NCBI GenBank assembly: GCA_023548195.1
Contig: JAJHZJ010000009.1
Span: 7,028,215-7,092,214 of the forward strand
Reading direction: 5' to 3'
DNA: 64,000 bases
Origin: Bettongia penicillata ogilbyi
Lineage: Eukaryota > Chordata > Mammalia > Diprotodontia > Potoroidae
In this document: one piece after another, positions 20,818-31,482 of the stretch
Layout of the letters: the number at the start of each line of letters is the position of its first letter
Numbering within the stretch: the first letter of the stretch is position 1
Made by a program: the position numbers and the translations under genes
The notes under the pieces: model-generated
The model's database searches: none
Told to the model about the DNA's origin: nothing
Seen by the model: the letters and a program-made list of their open reading frames with translations, nothing else

Positions 20818-21976
20818 TCAATGAGCTTTTGAACTTCCTTTTCCATTTGATTAATTCTGTTTTTAAAGCATTCTTCACATCATTGGCTTTTTGGACCTAA
20901 AAGAGGTCCAAAGGCCATTTGAGTTAGTCTATTTTTTAAAGGTGTTATTTTCTTCGGCATTTTTTGGGTCTCCTTTTGCAAGCTGTTGACTTGCTTTTCA
21001 TGATTTTTTTTGCATCTCTCACTTCTCTTCCCAATTTTTCCTCCACCTCTCTTACTTGATCTTCAAAATCCTTTTTGAGCTCTTCCATGGCCTGAGACCA
21101 TTGCATATTTTTTTTGAGGTTTTGGATGAGAAGCCTTAACTTTGATGTTTTCCTCTGATGGTATGCTTTGTTCTTCCTCATCTGAAAGGATGGAAGAAAA
21201 TACCTGTTCACCAAGAAAATAACCTTCTACAGTTTTATTTCTTCCCCTTTTTTAGGCATTTTGCCAGTCAGTTACTTGAGTTTTGAGTCCTTTGTCAAGT
21301 AGACCTGTATATTCTCAATTCCTCCGAGGTGGCACAATCAAGGGAGAGGAGTATAATCCTTTTCTGACCTGCACTCTGCTCTGGGAGTAATGATAAGTAC
21401 TCTTTTTCTGCCCAGGACTTGCAGGTAGGATTCACTCTCCAGAGACTCCATCAGTTCCACCACACCAGCACTCTTCCTCACCCCAGTACCACTACTCAGA
21501 ACTGAGATCCAGATTGGCCACTTGATTCCCCCAGGGTCTTTAGGTGGGGGGAGCTCCAAAAGTGGATGCTGTGGCACAGTGGCTGCTGTTGCCCTTGGGG
21601 CTGGGCTGGGATCGGACCTTGCTGTCCTCTTACCCAAGATGAAAGAGATTTCTCACTGACCTTTGAAGCCATCTTTGGCATTTATGGGTTGAGAAATCTG
21701 GGCACTGCGGCTAGTACCTGTGACTGTGCCCTGAGGCCTCCTCCAGTCCTGTCAGTGCTGGCCTTGCAGCCTAGGCTGAGCTGCACTCTGTTCTGAGCCT
21801 GGTGTGATAGACCTTTCCTGTCAGCCTTCCAGGCTGTCTTGTGCTGGAAATCTCTTTCACTCTGTCATTTTGTGTCTTCTGCTGCTCTAGAATTTGTTTA
21901 GAGTCATTTTATGAGCTATGGTGGGGGGGTGATCTAGAGTAGGTTGTCTTTCTACTTCACCATCTTGGCTCCACCC
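20803..21976 (-). mobile_element. HAL1-like element A, 5' part (5' UTR and ORF1 N-terminus)
   Basis: On the minus strand this begins at 21976 with 'gggtggagccaagatggtga', the L1-like 5' end, and runs through a 5' UTR of about 730 bases to ORF1 near 21250. The coiled-coil part (WSQAMEELKKDFEDQVREVE, EKLGREVRDAKK) is read at about 20945-21130. It stops at 20803 where element B is inserted and resumes at 18298. Frames at 21338-21681 are 5' UTR sequence, not genes. Confidence 0.8.
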
Positions 21977-22035
21977 TCTTTCTTAAACCTTAAAGCACTA
22001 TCTAAATGTTAGCTATTACTATTCTCATCATCATT
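21977..22035 (+). repeat. MIR/CORE-type SINE, 3' part (split by HAL1)
   Basis: Holds the SINE tail missing at 16606, with 'ttaaaccttaaagcactatc' and the terminal 'ttagctattactattctc' run. A short degenerate duplication around 'ctaaact' / 'ttaaacct' may be the HAL1 target site. Confidence 0.65.
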
Positions 22036-22500
22036 ATTATTATCTTCTCCAAAGAAGTAAAAATGTGACTGACTTGAAGGGAAAAAAAGACATATGATGG
22101 ATGGATGTAGACTATAATACAGCAACAGTCATGACTTTCAAGTAGTAGGGCAAAAACACTTCTATGACTGGAAAAGGAGGGGGTCCACTTATAGAGCGAG
22201 GGATCATACGTGAACAGCCTAAATATTGCATAAGTGTCCAGATCCTTTTACAAGACTGAGAAAAAGGTCTTCTCAGCAGTGAGTAGATTTTCTATGAAGT
22301 ATTTATGAAAGGACATGGACAAAAATCACCCATATTGAGAAGGTGAGCATATGTTGTCATCTGCATTGGTAGGAACATATTCACTAATAAGATAACACAT
22401 CCCTAAAGTACAAAACTACTAGTCAGGAAGAGATATTGGTAAATTTATCTAGTAAATGACTGCTATAGCTCCATTTCTTAAATCACTGTGAATCTAGATG
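22035..22500. other. Non-coding stretch, nothing recognised
   Basis: No repeat or frame of note. Confidence 0.35.
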
Positions 22501-22504
22501 TTTT

Positions 22505-22745
22505 CTTTCCATTTTGGTTGTTATTCAATTACATGTGTCATGTCTGACTCTTCCTATTCCCATTTTGGCAAAGTGACTGAAGTGGTTTGCTATTTCCTTC
22601 TCCAGTTCATTTTACAGATGAGGAAACTGAGGTAAACAGAGTTAAGTGGCTTGCCTAGGGTCACACAGCTAGTAAGTGTCTGAGACCAGATTTGAACTCA
22701 GGAAGATGAGTCTTCTTGACTCCAGACCTGGCATTCTCTCTAATT
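22505..22745 (-). mobile_element. Marsupial-type SINE with RTE-like 3' end
   Basis: Read in reverse it is a tRNA-derived SINE with the core word 'agctgtgtgaccctaggcaa' and the tail around 'gccaaaatggg' and 'agtcagacatgacac'. Head at 22745, tail at 22505. The tail resembles the 3' end of RTE/BovB LINEs, which would supply the enzyme for mobility. Confidence 0.8.
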
Positions 22746-22834
22746 CCATCAATTCAAGAATAATAATACCCTTCATTTCCAGAACTAGTATAAATGGCTA
22801 TGGAGGGAAAAGGACTAAACCTGTGATTTCACTG

Positions 22835-23030
22835 ATATAGGTGAGGAAACTCCCTCTGCCAATGAAAGTTGGTACATTTTCTACAACTTAGAGTCTTAGA
22901 TAATATCCTGGGATACCAAGATGTTGTATGACTCACCCAGGGTATGTCAGAAACAGGACTTGAACCCATGTCTTTCTAGCTTTGAGGCCAGTCCTCTATC
23001 CACTAATCATTCCATGCTATCTCTCAAAGG
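22835..23030 (-). repeat. MIR-type SINE relic
   Basis: 'cacccagggtatgtcagaaa', 'ggacttgaacccatgtcttt' and 'aggccagtcctctatccact' give the reversed head and core of an old SINE. Confidence 0.5.
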
Positions 23031-23164
23031 ATATATTTGGGGGACAATAATAGACTAATAGTAAAATTGACATTTTGAGCAGAAGAATGGAAACCACAAG
23101 CAACATAGGAAGAAGAAACACTAAAAATACATTAAAGAATAATTTAAAGGCAAAAACAAATCAC

Positions 23165-23345
23165 TTTAGATTTATATGGAATTTATTTTTCAAAGCACAT
23201 TTATCTACATGATCTCACTCACTTGATCCTTATAACAATTCTAGAAGACAGATAAGGCAGGCATAATTACCAACATTTTATAGACAGCAAACCAAGGTTC
23301 AGATCAGGTGCTGGCAATGGAGCTCAGAATAGAATTCGGGTTTCC
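23165..23345 (-). repeat. MIR-type SINE relic
   Basis: 'gatccttataacaattctag', 'aaggttcagatcaggtg' and 'atggagctcagaatagaatt' show the reversed SINE order in decayed form. Confidence 0.5.
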
Positions 23346-23424
23346 TGCCTCCCATGATAGCTGGGTCCTGAGGAATGAGAAGAATGAATCCTTGAAATGG
23401 TCACACATATTCAAATTTTTGTTG

Positions 23425-23690
23425 TGTTTGTTTTTTCAGTTTTTCAGTTGCATCTAACTCTTCATGATCCCATGGACCCCAATTCTGTCCATGGGGTTTT
23501 CTTGGCAAGGATGCTGGAGTGATTTGCCATTTCCTTCTCTAATGGATGAAGGCAAATGGAGGTTAAGTGGCTTACCCAGGGTCACACATCTATGGAGTGT
23601 CTGAGGCCAGATTTGTACTCAGGTCTTCCTGACTCTAGGCCCAGTGTTCTATCCGCTGAACTACCTAGCTGCCATCTGTACTCAAAGTTA
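23425..23690 (-). mobile_element. Marsupial-type SINE with RTE-like 3' end
   Basis: Nearly complete. The tail on the plus strand reads 'gttgcatctaactcttcatg' and 'ggttttcttggcaaggatgc'; the core 'gcttacccagggtcacaca' and head 'atccgctgaactacctagct' follow. Confidence 0.85.
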
Positions 23691-24100
23691 TAATTATGTA
23701 AATTATAGTAATTGGTTCCTGCTCAATGGAAATATGTTATATGGATTCGAATACTGCTACAACTTCAGAGGATCCATTTTCTGTACTTAAAGTATGTCAG
23801 ACATACATCTGTTCCTTTGGAGAGCTATTTGTTAAACATTTACCAGCACACCCCTGAGGTCTATGTTATTAAATTTAACAAAGCTCTTTTAAAAAAAGCT
23901 GTACAATACATTTTATTATTGAGGATATTGAGGCAGTCAGAAGTTAAGTGATTTGTCCAGCTGAATTTTTTTGTTTGCTTCTGTGTATTTTTTTGTTTTG
24001 CTTCATTGATGCCCCTTTATGAATTTCTTTGTTTAAGGAATTTCAGGCTTGCAAAGTCCTCAGTTTAGCTCAAAAACTCTTTTTTGGGAGGTCAGGAATG
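23690..24100. other. Non-coding stretch
   Basis: The 79-codon frame 23712-23951 shows no motif and ends in a short SINE-like scrap. Not called. Confidence 0.35.
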
Positions 24101-24231
24101 AAGAAGTTTAGTCACAGGCTTTAAGGCCTTTTCAATAAATAGTTCAGAGATTTTTTTTCTCTCCCTATCAGGTACCATACCATTATTTGCAAAGAGCAGA
24201 AGTTGAAAAACAACCCCATTTCCAAAGTTAT
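24101..24231 (+). repeat. Direct repeat, copy 1
   Basis: Bases 24121-24210 match 25030-25119 with two mismatches in 90. Weaker similarity extends on the left ('aagaagtttagtcaca') and right ('tccaaagtta'). It does not resemble any family seen elsewhere in the window, and is not an obvious LTR. Confidence 0.9.
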
Positions 24232-24427
24232 AAGGAAAGTCAATGGGTGAAGATGACTTTTTAAACTATTCAGATGAAGATGTTTCCCTTATCAAGTCAT
24301 CAGATAGCTAGGATTTTCCTATCTCTATTGTGGTCAGTTTATGTAAGGAGTGATACATATTTTACCTGTAATAAGTTCATATATCAAGTCATCTTTACCC
24401 GTTGACTTTCCTTATAACTTTGGAAAT
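24218..24427. repeat. Inverted repeat, 42-bp arms, 126-bp loop
   Basis: Arm 24218-24259 ('atttccaaagttataaggaa' and onward) is the reverse complement of 24386-24427 with two mismatches. The loop at 24260-24385 has no frame. It could be a small MITE or the product of an inverted duplication. No clear flanking duplication is seen. Confidence 0.85.
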
Positions 24428-24774
24428 TTGCTCCTGTCTCTTCACAAGTCTCTCATCCAGAGCAGAGTGAGATTAAATATGAATTTATTTTAAGTACAGT
24501 ACTCGTGAGCAGACATTAGTATGGGTATTATTTTAAAAATTCTGAACTTTAAACTTCAAGCATTTCCATACACAGTGCAGTACAGAAAAAGAAGCTTGTA
24601 TATGAAATGGCTACTCTCTATTATTTATAGCTTGGTTTGCTTTTAAAATATATACTAAATCTACATTTAACTTTGAAAGTTTTCCTACGTATCTGTCATT
24701 TTTTTCCTGACCTTCCTTCTGTTCTTAGCTGTGCATTCTTTAAAAATGACCTCTTTTCTTTTTCTTTCTTTTTT

Positions 24775-25000
24775 TGAGAAGAGGAGGGGCTGCCTTCTCC
24801 CTAAGCTCCTTTCTCTCTCCCAGCTACCCCCTTACTGAAAAAACCAAACCAAACCCCAAAACCTTGTAATATATACACATACATACACACTTACATATAT
24901 TTACACATATACACATGTGTATGTATGTATATATATGTATGTATTAGCTATTCTAAAAATGTATGTCTTATTATGCACCTAGAGTTCCTTAGTTATCTTT
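24775..25000. repeat. Low-complexity (CATA/TATG)n tract
   Basis: About 24870-24947 alternates ACAT/TATG words and is palindromic around 'acacatgtgt', so it could extrude a cruciform. Confidence 0.75.
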
Positions 25001-25135
25001 AAGAAGTTGAGTCACATAGTATAGGTGTTTTAAGGCCTTTTCAATAAATAGTTCAGAGATTTTTTTTCTCTCCCTATCAGGTACCCTATCATTATTTGCA
25101 AAGAGCAGAAGTTGAAAAAAAACATATTCAAAGTT
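25001..25135 (+). repeat. Direct repeat, copy 2
   Basis: Partner of 24101-24231, starting 900 bases further on. It carries a small extra segment ('tagtataggtg') near its left side. Confidence 0.9.
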
Positions 25136-25600
25136 AATTCTAGTAATTGGAGTGAAATTAATATTTTAAATAACTGGTAACCTTCTTTTCCTAAAAAGAG
25201 GCTTTTTGTGTGTGCAGGGTGCTGGGCTTTGGGATATACAGTTGAAATTAAGACATTGACTTTGCCATCAAGTTGTTTATTACCTATAATTAAATCTAAC
25301 TCCAGTTTACTTGACTAATAGCTGCTATAATACTTATAGAACTCTTCTGTCCCAGAGAGAGACATCACTTTTTATGGCTCATATTTTGTTGACTTTCTAT
25401 CCTGACGGCTTTCTAAATAGAAAAAACATATTCTATAGAGCTGCCCCAAGTAAGATGGCATTGCCTGATTCAGGAGAGAGGTTTTATTATGGAGACTGCC
25501 AGCCTGAAAGTTCTTCTGAATTCTAAATTGATTCTACTTGAAGTTGGTCGGATCTATTGCAAACCATTATTCTACCCAAGAGTCTGGAATCTTATTGAAG
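25135..25600. other. Non-coding stretch
   Basis: The 71-codon frame at 25311-25526 has no recognisable motif. No repeat named. Confidence 0.35.
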
Positions 25601-25604
25601 AGAT

Positions 25605-25830
25605 GAATGGAAACTCGAGGATCAATGATGAATTACTCTCCTCTCTTTTTGGAAGAAAAGTGGGGTAGGTACTATGGAGACAGAATTTTGTATACACCTT
25701 CAATTGCTACTATGCTGGTTAGTTTTATTAAATGCTTTTCTTTGTTAAAAGGGAGAGTTAAAAAGGGAAGCGGGGAGGTCTCAGGAAGGAAATGGTGTGA
25801 AAAACAAAAGGTATCAATAAAACTTTAAAA
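25605..25830 (+). repeat. Unnamed dispersed repeat, copy 1 of 3
   Basis: Its body ('ggtactatggagacagaatt', 'gttagttttattaaatgc') and end ('caaaaggtatcaataaaact') resemble 36965-37190 and, less fully, 47740-47890 in this window. The shared end contains AATAAA. Confidence 0.5.
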
Positions 25831-27280
25831 TGTGTAGGGAGTGGCCATAATGTAATGTGAACATATATAGCCTGGAGACATTTCCGGGAGGTAGCAGGTA
25901 TGTTTCTAGGAGGGGGTGTTGATAAAAAGTGATGAGAAGAAGACAATTTGCAGAGGATGAAAAATGGTGTGGTATACCATGATCTTTCAGGCATTTGATG
26001 AACTTTGAGATTTTCTTTCTCCTGTTGCTGAAACTGGAACAAGGGCAGTGAAAAAACAGCAGGGATACAGCTTCAGATTTCTTCTCTCTTGCTAAGTCCT
26101 TGCTTGGGAATCAGTAAGATGATACTTTTCTAGTTGCAGGAGACATCAGCCTTTCACATGGAAATAGTGTTGGTAAGATTCCTGATCTCTCCCCGTTTGG
26201 TGTTGATTAGGTAACCTTGGGATACAATTCTTTCGGATTCCCCTTTGGCAAATCCTTCCACTTCAATTCCCATTTCCATAAGTGGAGAATAGTCTGGCGA
26301 CATAAGACTCATAGCTTTTGTCATCTATTAAGTGACAGAAGGCAGTGTGCAATTTCAAATATGGTAGGGAGGTGAAGAAGAGTAAGACTTGAGGTCAACA
26401 GATTTGGAAATTAAGACAGCATGGGTAAGTTTGGAGAGAGTAGTTTCGGTTTACTGATGAAGTTGGAAATCAGACTGCAGAGGGTATAGAATAAAATGAG
26501 AGCAGAGGAAAGAGAGGGATGAACTATGGGTAGCTTTTCTAAGGAATTGGAATTGGGTTAAGAAAGATGAAGGATATAGCTAGCAGGATGGTGGGATCTG
26601 AAGAAGATTTTTAAATGAAGGATGACCAGGGCTTTTTTGTAAAGAACAAGGTAGGAACAGTACAGGAATCAGCTCTAAATATCTTCGAAAGTGGCAACTC
26701 AACTTTCCCTGGAAGGCTTTAGTCTTTACAAGACGAACTTAATACGTTTAGGCAGCCTATCCCACTTCCTGTAATTGGTAAGAAGTCCTCCCTCCCACAA
26801 GTGAACGGGGGAAGAAAACTCCCCACCTCCCTCCCATCAGTCACTAGGTATGCATACCTGGAAATGGATACATGAGGACAAAGATAACCTTTCTCTACCA
26901 CACGTCTCTCCCAGACTCAATTCTCTGGCTAGAAGGCATCACATGAATATTTCATTAGCGTTGATCCTACTCCATTTTCTATCTGCAGCTCTGCTTGGCT
27001 TGAACACCAAACCCCACCCCAGGATAAGCTGATCACCTGAAATCTCAGCACTGAGCAGAAAGGCTCAGGTTTTGAAATCACAATCTTTTCTCAACTCAGT
27101 CTCAGTTGCCTTATTTTCTGACTGGAGGGCTAGAAGACTGAACACTAAACTCCTTCCAAATCTTTCCTTTAGACAATACTTAAATAACTTTCTGAGTAAC
27201 TCAATTTTCTGTCAGCAGTTCTGCTGTAGGGCCACCTCTCCCCGTTCTTTTCAGCTTCCTTTTGTGTGTTGTCTTCCTTC
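25830..27280. other. Low-repeat stretch, no gene seen
   Basis: Short frames at 25758-26042, 26719-26901, 26850-27032 and 27072-27383 have no motif, conflict in phase or lie on opposite strands. 26380-26640 vaguely recalls an L3-type repeat. Confidence 0.35.
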
Positions 27281-27390
27281 TACTGATGGTAAGCACCAGG
27301 AGGGGATTCTCTTTTTCTTGTTTGTATCCATAAGCCTGAGCAGTCAGGGCACACAGTGGGTACTTAATAAATATCTGAATTGATCTGCTA
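27280..27390 (+). mobile_element. L2 LINE 3' end
   Basis: 'ctgatggtaagcaccaggag', 'cacacagtgggtacttaata' and 'aatatctgaattgatc' are the decayed L2 terminus. Confidence 0.55.
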
Positions 27391-28190
27391 TATGCATCTA
27401 GGACTTCGTAACCAAGTATTTTGCTTCCTTACATATTTTTACATTCAGAAAAAAAAAAACTGAGTTTTTTGTTTTTTGGTTTTTTTGCTTACACATGCAG
27501 TTGGACAACTTCATGTTTTTAAAGACCTTCAGGTAATGACTTTACAAGGGACTCAGGCTGCATTTGTTCCCCCTCTACATTCTGCCACCCCCCACTTTCC
27601 ACCCTAATTTTGTTCTGAAGGTCTCTGAAGGTATAGGACAGCCCACAGGAACAAAAGAAAAGAAAAAAAATCTGCAGTCATTTAGGCATCTTTTGAAATG
27701 CTAATTTGTTGCTTCACTTGGCTGTAAGGTCTGAATTCACACTATTCAATTAATGATCCAGGTGATAAAGCAACCTTGATTTGACCTGTTACAACAAAAA
27801 CAGTATATTAGGGAGGAAATGGGACCCAGAAAAAGACAGACACCTCCTTAAAAAGTCCATCTTTTTTAAAACGGCCAATTGAGGAGACCAACAGCCCTAC
27901 TCTTGTGTTTGGATTGAGAAAATGCAACATTTTTAATGCTAAATTTTCAAGAGAGTTCGGCTCCTTAAAACTTATGGAACTTTGGGCAAAACTTGTCCGG
28001 GGCTCCATTTTATCATCTGTATGTAAGATGAGAAGTTTGGACTAACCATCCCAAAGGTCCCCTCTTGTTCCTTTGACCTAACAAATTTATTAGTGGACAG
28101 TCAGGAGCTGAAGTAGGGAGAGGACTGAGAGGATATAGCTAGGGTCAGCAAGACCTGAGCAGTCTGAGTGAGCTTCAGCCAAAGGAAGGA
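27390..28190. other. Non-coding stretch, nothing named
   Basis: Contains small A-runs and T-runs. 28000-28085 has a MIR-like scrap ('ttttatcatctgtatgtaag'). Confidence 0.35.
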
Positions 28191-28198
28191 GAAAGAGG

Positions 28199-28819
28199 TG
28201 AGGTTCAGGGGTATTCTGGGGACCCCGAAATACCGACGTGCCGGGTCCTGCTCGAATGAATTCTATACAAGCCTTCTTAAAGCCAAAGAAAAACAAAGTT
28301 TATTAAAGATTCACCATACTGGGTTGATTCTTAAGGTGTCTAAGCATTTGTATCGTTTATATTCAAAAGTGGGCCATATAGAATCTCAGCTAGATAGAGT
28401 GTGAGCCGGATTGAATTTGAGTGCCTTCGTGCAGGCGAGATGGAACTTAAATACAGAAAAGACTGTAGCGGGGATCTAGAAGTGGTCTAGTCATCGGGGA
28501 GGAGAGTCTAAAGGAGGATCTTGATGGATGTAGTCCAGGGGGAGAAACTGCTGGAAACAGACAATGCAGGGCCTGGTTGGGATGTAACAGACAATGGAAG
28601 GCCAGGCTAGGCCAAAGGCAACAGATTTGAGTATGAAATGGATTTGAGTCTGAAAGGCCAGGTTTACAGTGGCAAGATTCAGAGGGAACCTGTCTGCAAA
28701 TTTGGGTGTGAAAGCCAGGTAGAGAGATTCAGGCCGAGTTCAGGGAGGTTCCCAGAGTCTGAATCCCACCAAAACCACTTCTCTTTTGTACCACTTAATG
28801 TACACATCAAGAAGAACCA
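28199..28819 (-). mobile_element. Endogenous retrovirus solo LTR (minus strand)
   Basis: On the minus strand the order is U3-like sequence with internal repeats, a TATA-like 'tatttaag' at about 28443-28455, a poly(A) signal AATAAA (plus-strand TTTATT at 28299-28304), and a U5-like end finishing in CTCA at 28199. The next four bases outside (gagg on the plus strand, 28195-28198) are repeated at 28820-28823 and also at 28682-28685, so the 5' edge is either 28819 or 28681. A 4-bp duplication suits gammaretrovirus-like elements. No primer-binding site or internal gene follows, so it appears solo. Confidence 0.6.
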
Positions 28820-28984
28820 GAGGGCTACAAGGTTCAGGATAGACTAGCCATAGTCACAGTTTTGGAGTTGGAGAAAAGAGGAGAGGTATCATGACTGCAG
28901 TATAGAAAATGCTCAAGCTGGCTTGGGAAATAGGATTGGCTATGAAGACTGACTACTGCGGTGACTGGGAGACCAGTCTCAGAC

Positions 28985-29110
28985 AGAAATAGCCTGACTT
29001 GGTTTGGGATTTCTACGAAAATATCAGAATACGGGTGGTGTCCTCCTGGAGTGAATTCATGCACTCAAACCATCTTCTAGTCAAGGGGCAAATTCTATTA
29101 TAAAGCCAAT
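28985..29110 (-). mobile_element. Possible second, older LTR piece
   Basis: On the minus strand 'gaattcactccaggaggaca' and 'tgatattttcgtagaaatcc' resemble the R-U5 part of the LTR at 28199-28819 ('gaattcattcgagcaggacc', 'ggtatttcggggtcc'). Edges not defined. Confidence 0.35.
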
Positions 29111-29424
29111 GGTTCCTAGTGAACCTACAATTTAATGGGGGTGACTCTATGTTTATGTACATAAGTGACAGTGAAAAGATTGGGATAGGATTCTGGGCTG
29201 GGCTGGGCCAGGTTCAACAGTGAAAGGAAAATCAAGTAGGCTAATTGCAGGATCTAAGTGGGATTAAGGAGAAACCAATGTATGGAAATAGTCTGGGGTG
29301 AGCCAAGTACTAGGGTGAAAAGAACATTGAGTAAACTAATTAGGTGATCCAGGTGGGCTAGGGGCCATTGCCTTGAGTGGAGCTGCCTTTGATCTGGGAT
29401 AATTCAGGGAATGGGTTGCTTTCA

Positions 29425-29655
29425 AAATATGGTCTTTTCCTTTTAGGGGTCCAGGTTGTAAAGCAGGCAGTCTTTATTGGGGGTAAATACAATGTGAAAC
29501 TTAGTCATAGTGGATGGAAAATGATAAGGTCTGCTGGGATGCATGGGTTTTTATACAGTTCTTCTCTGGGTCTAGATGGACCTGACATTGTGGAAGGGGA
29601 GGGCCTGAAACCAGTGTTGTTCTTTCTGAGGGAGTGTCAGGAAAATGAGTGACTA
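29425..29655 (-). mobile_element. Probable LTR promoter/poly(A) fragment
   Basis: On the minus strand a TATA box (tataaaaacc, at 29546-29555) is followed about 75 bases on by AATAAA (plus-strand TTTATT at 29473-29478). That spacing suits an LTR U3-R-U5 layout. The 91-codon plus frame at 29377-29652 crosses it and is not called. Confidence 0.4.
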
Positions 29656-29656
29656 G

Positions 29657-30165
29657 TCAATATTACAATTCCTGATACTATTGTACTATAAGAAACAATG
29701 AACCTGCAGACTACAGAAAAACCTGGGGAGACTTATATGAACTGATACGGAGTGAAGCGAGCAGAACCAGAAGAACACTGGTCACAGAAGCACAGTTTGT
29801 GATGACTGATTTTGATAGACTCAGCAACTCAAGGACCTAAAATAACTCCAAAAGACTCCTCATGGAAAATGCCAGTCATATCCAGAGAAGGAACTATGGA
29901 GTCTGAATGCTGAGGAAAGCAAACTATTTTCTTTTTTGTTTTCATTTATTTTGTTTTTCTTTCTCATGGTTTCTCCCATTTGTTATAATTCTTCTATGCA
30001 ATATAACTAACGTGAAAATATGTGTAATAGGAATGTGTGTGTAGAGCCCATATCGGATTGCATGCCGTCTTGGGGAGCAACAGGGAAGGGAGAGGGAGAA
30101 AATTTAAAACTTATAGAAGTGAATCTTAAAAACTAAAAATAAATAAATTAATATATTGAAAAAAT
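29657..30165 (+). mobile_element. 5'-truncated L1, ORF2 tail and 3' UTR
   Basis: Contains the ORF2-terminal words 'ctgatacggagtgaagcgag' and 'cagaaccagaagaacactgg', then 'gtcatatccagagaaggaac', the T-rich 3' UTR stretch and an A-rich end ('aaaaataaataaattaata') near 30165. Stops throughout. Confidence 0.8.
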
Positions 30166-30900
30166 ATTCAAATTCCTGGGGAAAATAGACTTTCAGACTT
30201 CACTTTAGGCTTTACTTTAGATTAATTCAGGGGACTTGGGCTTCCCCTGATTTGATTCCTTGTTTGGTAGGGTCAGGAAAGATAGTGATGTAACCCCCTC
30301 CCAAAGGTCAGTGGGTATGTGACTCTCTCCTCATTAGTAGAGGTCAGAGTTGGGGCCTGCCTGAGAGGCAGGATGGAGAGGGTGAGAGCTTGGGAGAATT
30401 TCCGTCTTTTCAGTCTTCTTCATACGTTCTTTGAGTAGCTTTGGGCTGTAAAGTCACTTCAGATACTTCTGGCCTGCAGCTTCCAGAGATTCCTTAGAAT
30501 GACTCTGATCCCATTTCAGCCTGATGGAGGAAAATACTCTGGGAAGAAGCTGACACGAGGGGAGCTGGCAGTTTCTATCATATCCCTATCCCCAGCTTGC
30601 TACCCTAGAGACTTCAGAAGAAGAGACCTCTCCGGGTGAGATCCAGGACCCTCTTGGTTGAGCTGAATTACCTTATTCCCAATGGGAAAGCTCCTTCACT
30701 CTGTATTGTCTGGTATATATCTCGTGTCTTCTTTCTCTGATTTCTGCTTTTGAGATTAACTTAAAAAAATGGGTTTATTTGCTAATTTGTGTGTTCATTG
30801 TGGAACTAGTATTTAGAGAGGAAGGGATCAAGACTTAGAGCTTGGGGTCCTGCTTCCTCTATTAATTAATGAAATGGAAAACTGAAGTTAGCTTGAGCCA
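30165..30900. other. Unassigned stretch, possibly LTR-derived
   Basis: Moderately GC-rich compared with its surroundings and without frames. It ends in text that could be an old LTR end, but no TATA and poly(A) pair was convincing. Confidence 0.25.
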
Positions 30901-30904
30901 GAAA

Positions 30905-31015
30905 ACCACAAAAAGTTTGGCCCTTTGACAGAATCCAGACTTCATGAAGGGCTGCATTTGAGGACCTAGAGGGCCACACATAGGATGCTACAGGGTCTCT
31001 ACCCCTGGTAGACTA
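30905..31015 (-). mobile_element. Palindromic hAT-like MITE, partial copy 3
   Basis: Shares 'ggccctttgacagaatccag', 'gggctgcatttgaggaccta' and 'gagggccacacata' with the MITE at 10433-10636 and ends 'ctctacccctgg'. The left half is missing. Confidence 0.6.
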
Positions 31016-31480
31016 ATAATATTTAAGGGAGCAGATAGATATTATTTTAGCTTGCTATGTGCTCCCTTTGAGGAAAACAGAGTGGGCAAACTTCTGGCCT
31101 CCATCACCTGCTTCCCCCCCTGTCCTGGCAGGAATTAAAGTCTCCTTTGAAGAAAGACTGGGGAGAAGAGACAAGAGATGTCCGTTCTGCCCACCTTGAG
31201 CCCTGACAACCCTATGTTGAATGTGGGGGACATCATTTCATCACATGGATGTCCATACAGGTCCCTACACAAGAAAATTTGTATATATTTTGTATTTAAT
31301 CTTTTTTTGAGTATATGTTGTTTTCCCCAACCTTCCTAACCTAGAACCTGTATCATTCAGTTTGACTTTATGTCCTCAGCACTTAGTGTATGGCACATAG
31401 TGGACCCTTAATAAATGCTTACTGGATGGATGAATGAATGAAAGAACATGATAACTGTCTTCAGATATTCCAAGGTTGTT
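31015..31480 (+). mobile_element. Unassigned then L2 LINE 3' end
   Basis: From about 31315 the text ('cctcagcacttagtgtatgg', 'cacatagtggacccttaata', 'aatgcttactggatgg') is an L2 terminus with a short tandem 'gaatgaat' end. The first 300 bases hold nothing I can name. Confidence 0.6.
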
Positions 31481-31482
31481 GT

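Noticed and set aside
24101..25135. A small LTR retrotransposon with 130-bp LTRs
   Set aside because: The direct repeats lack TG...CA ends, no primer site or tract is visible and the interior has no coding sequence.
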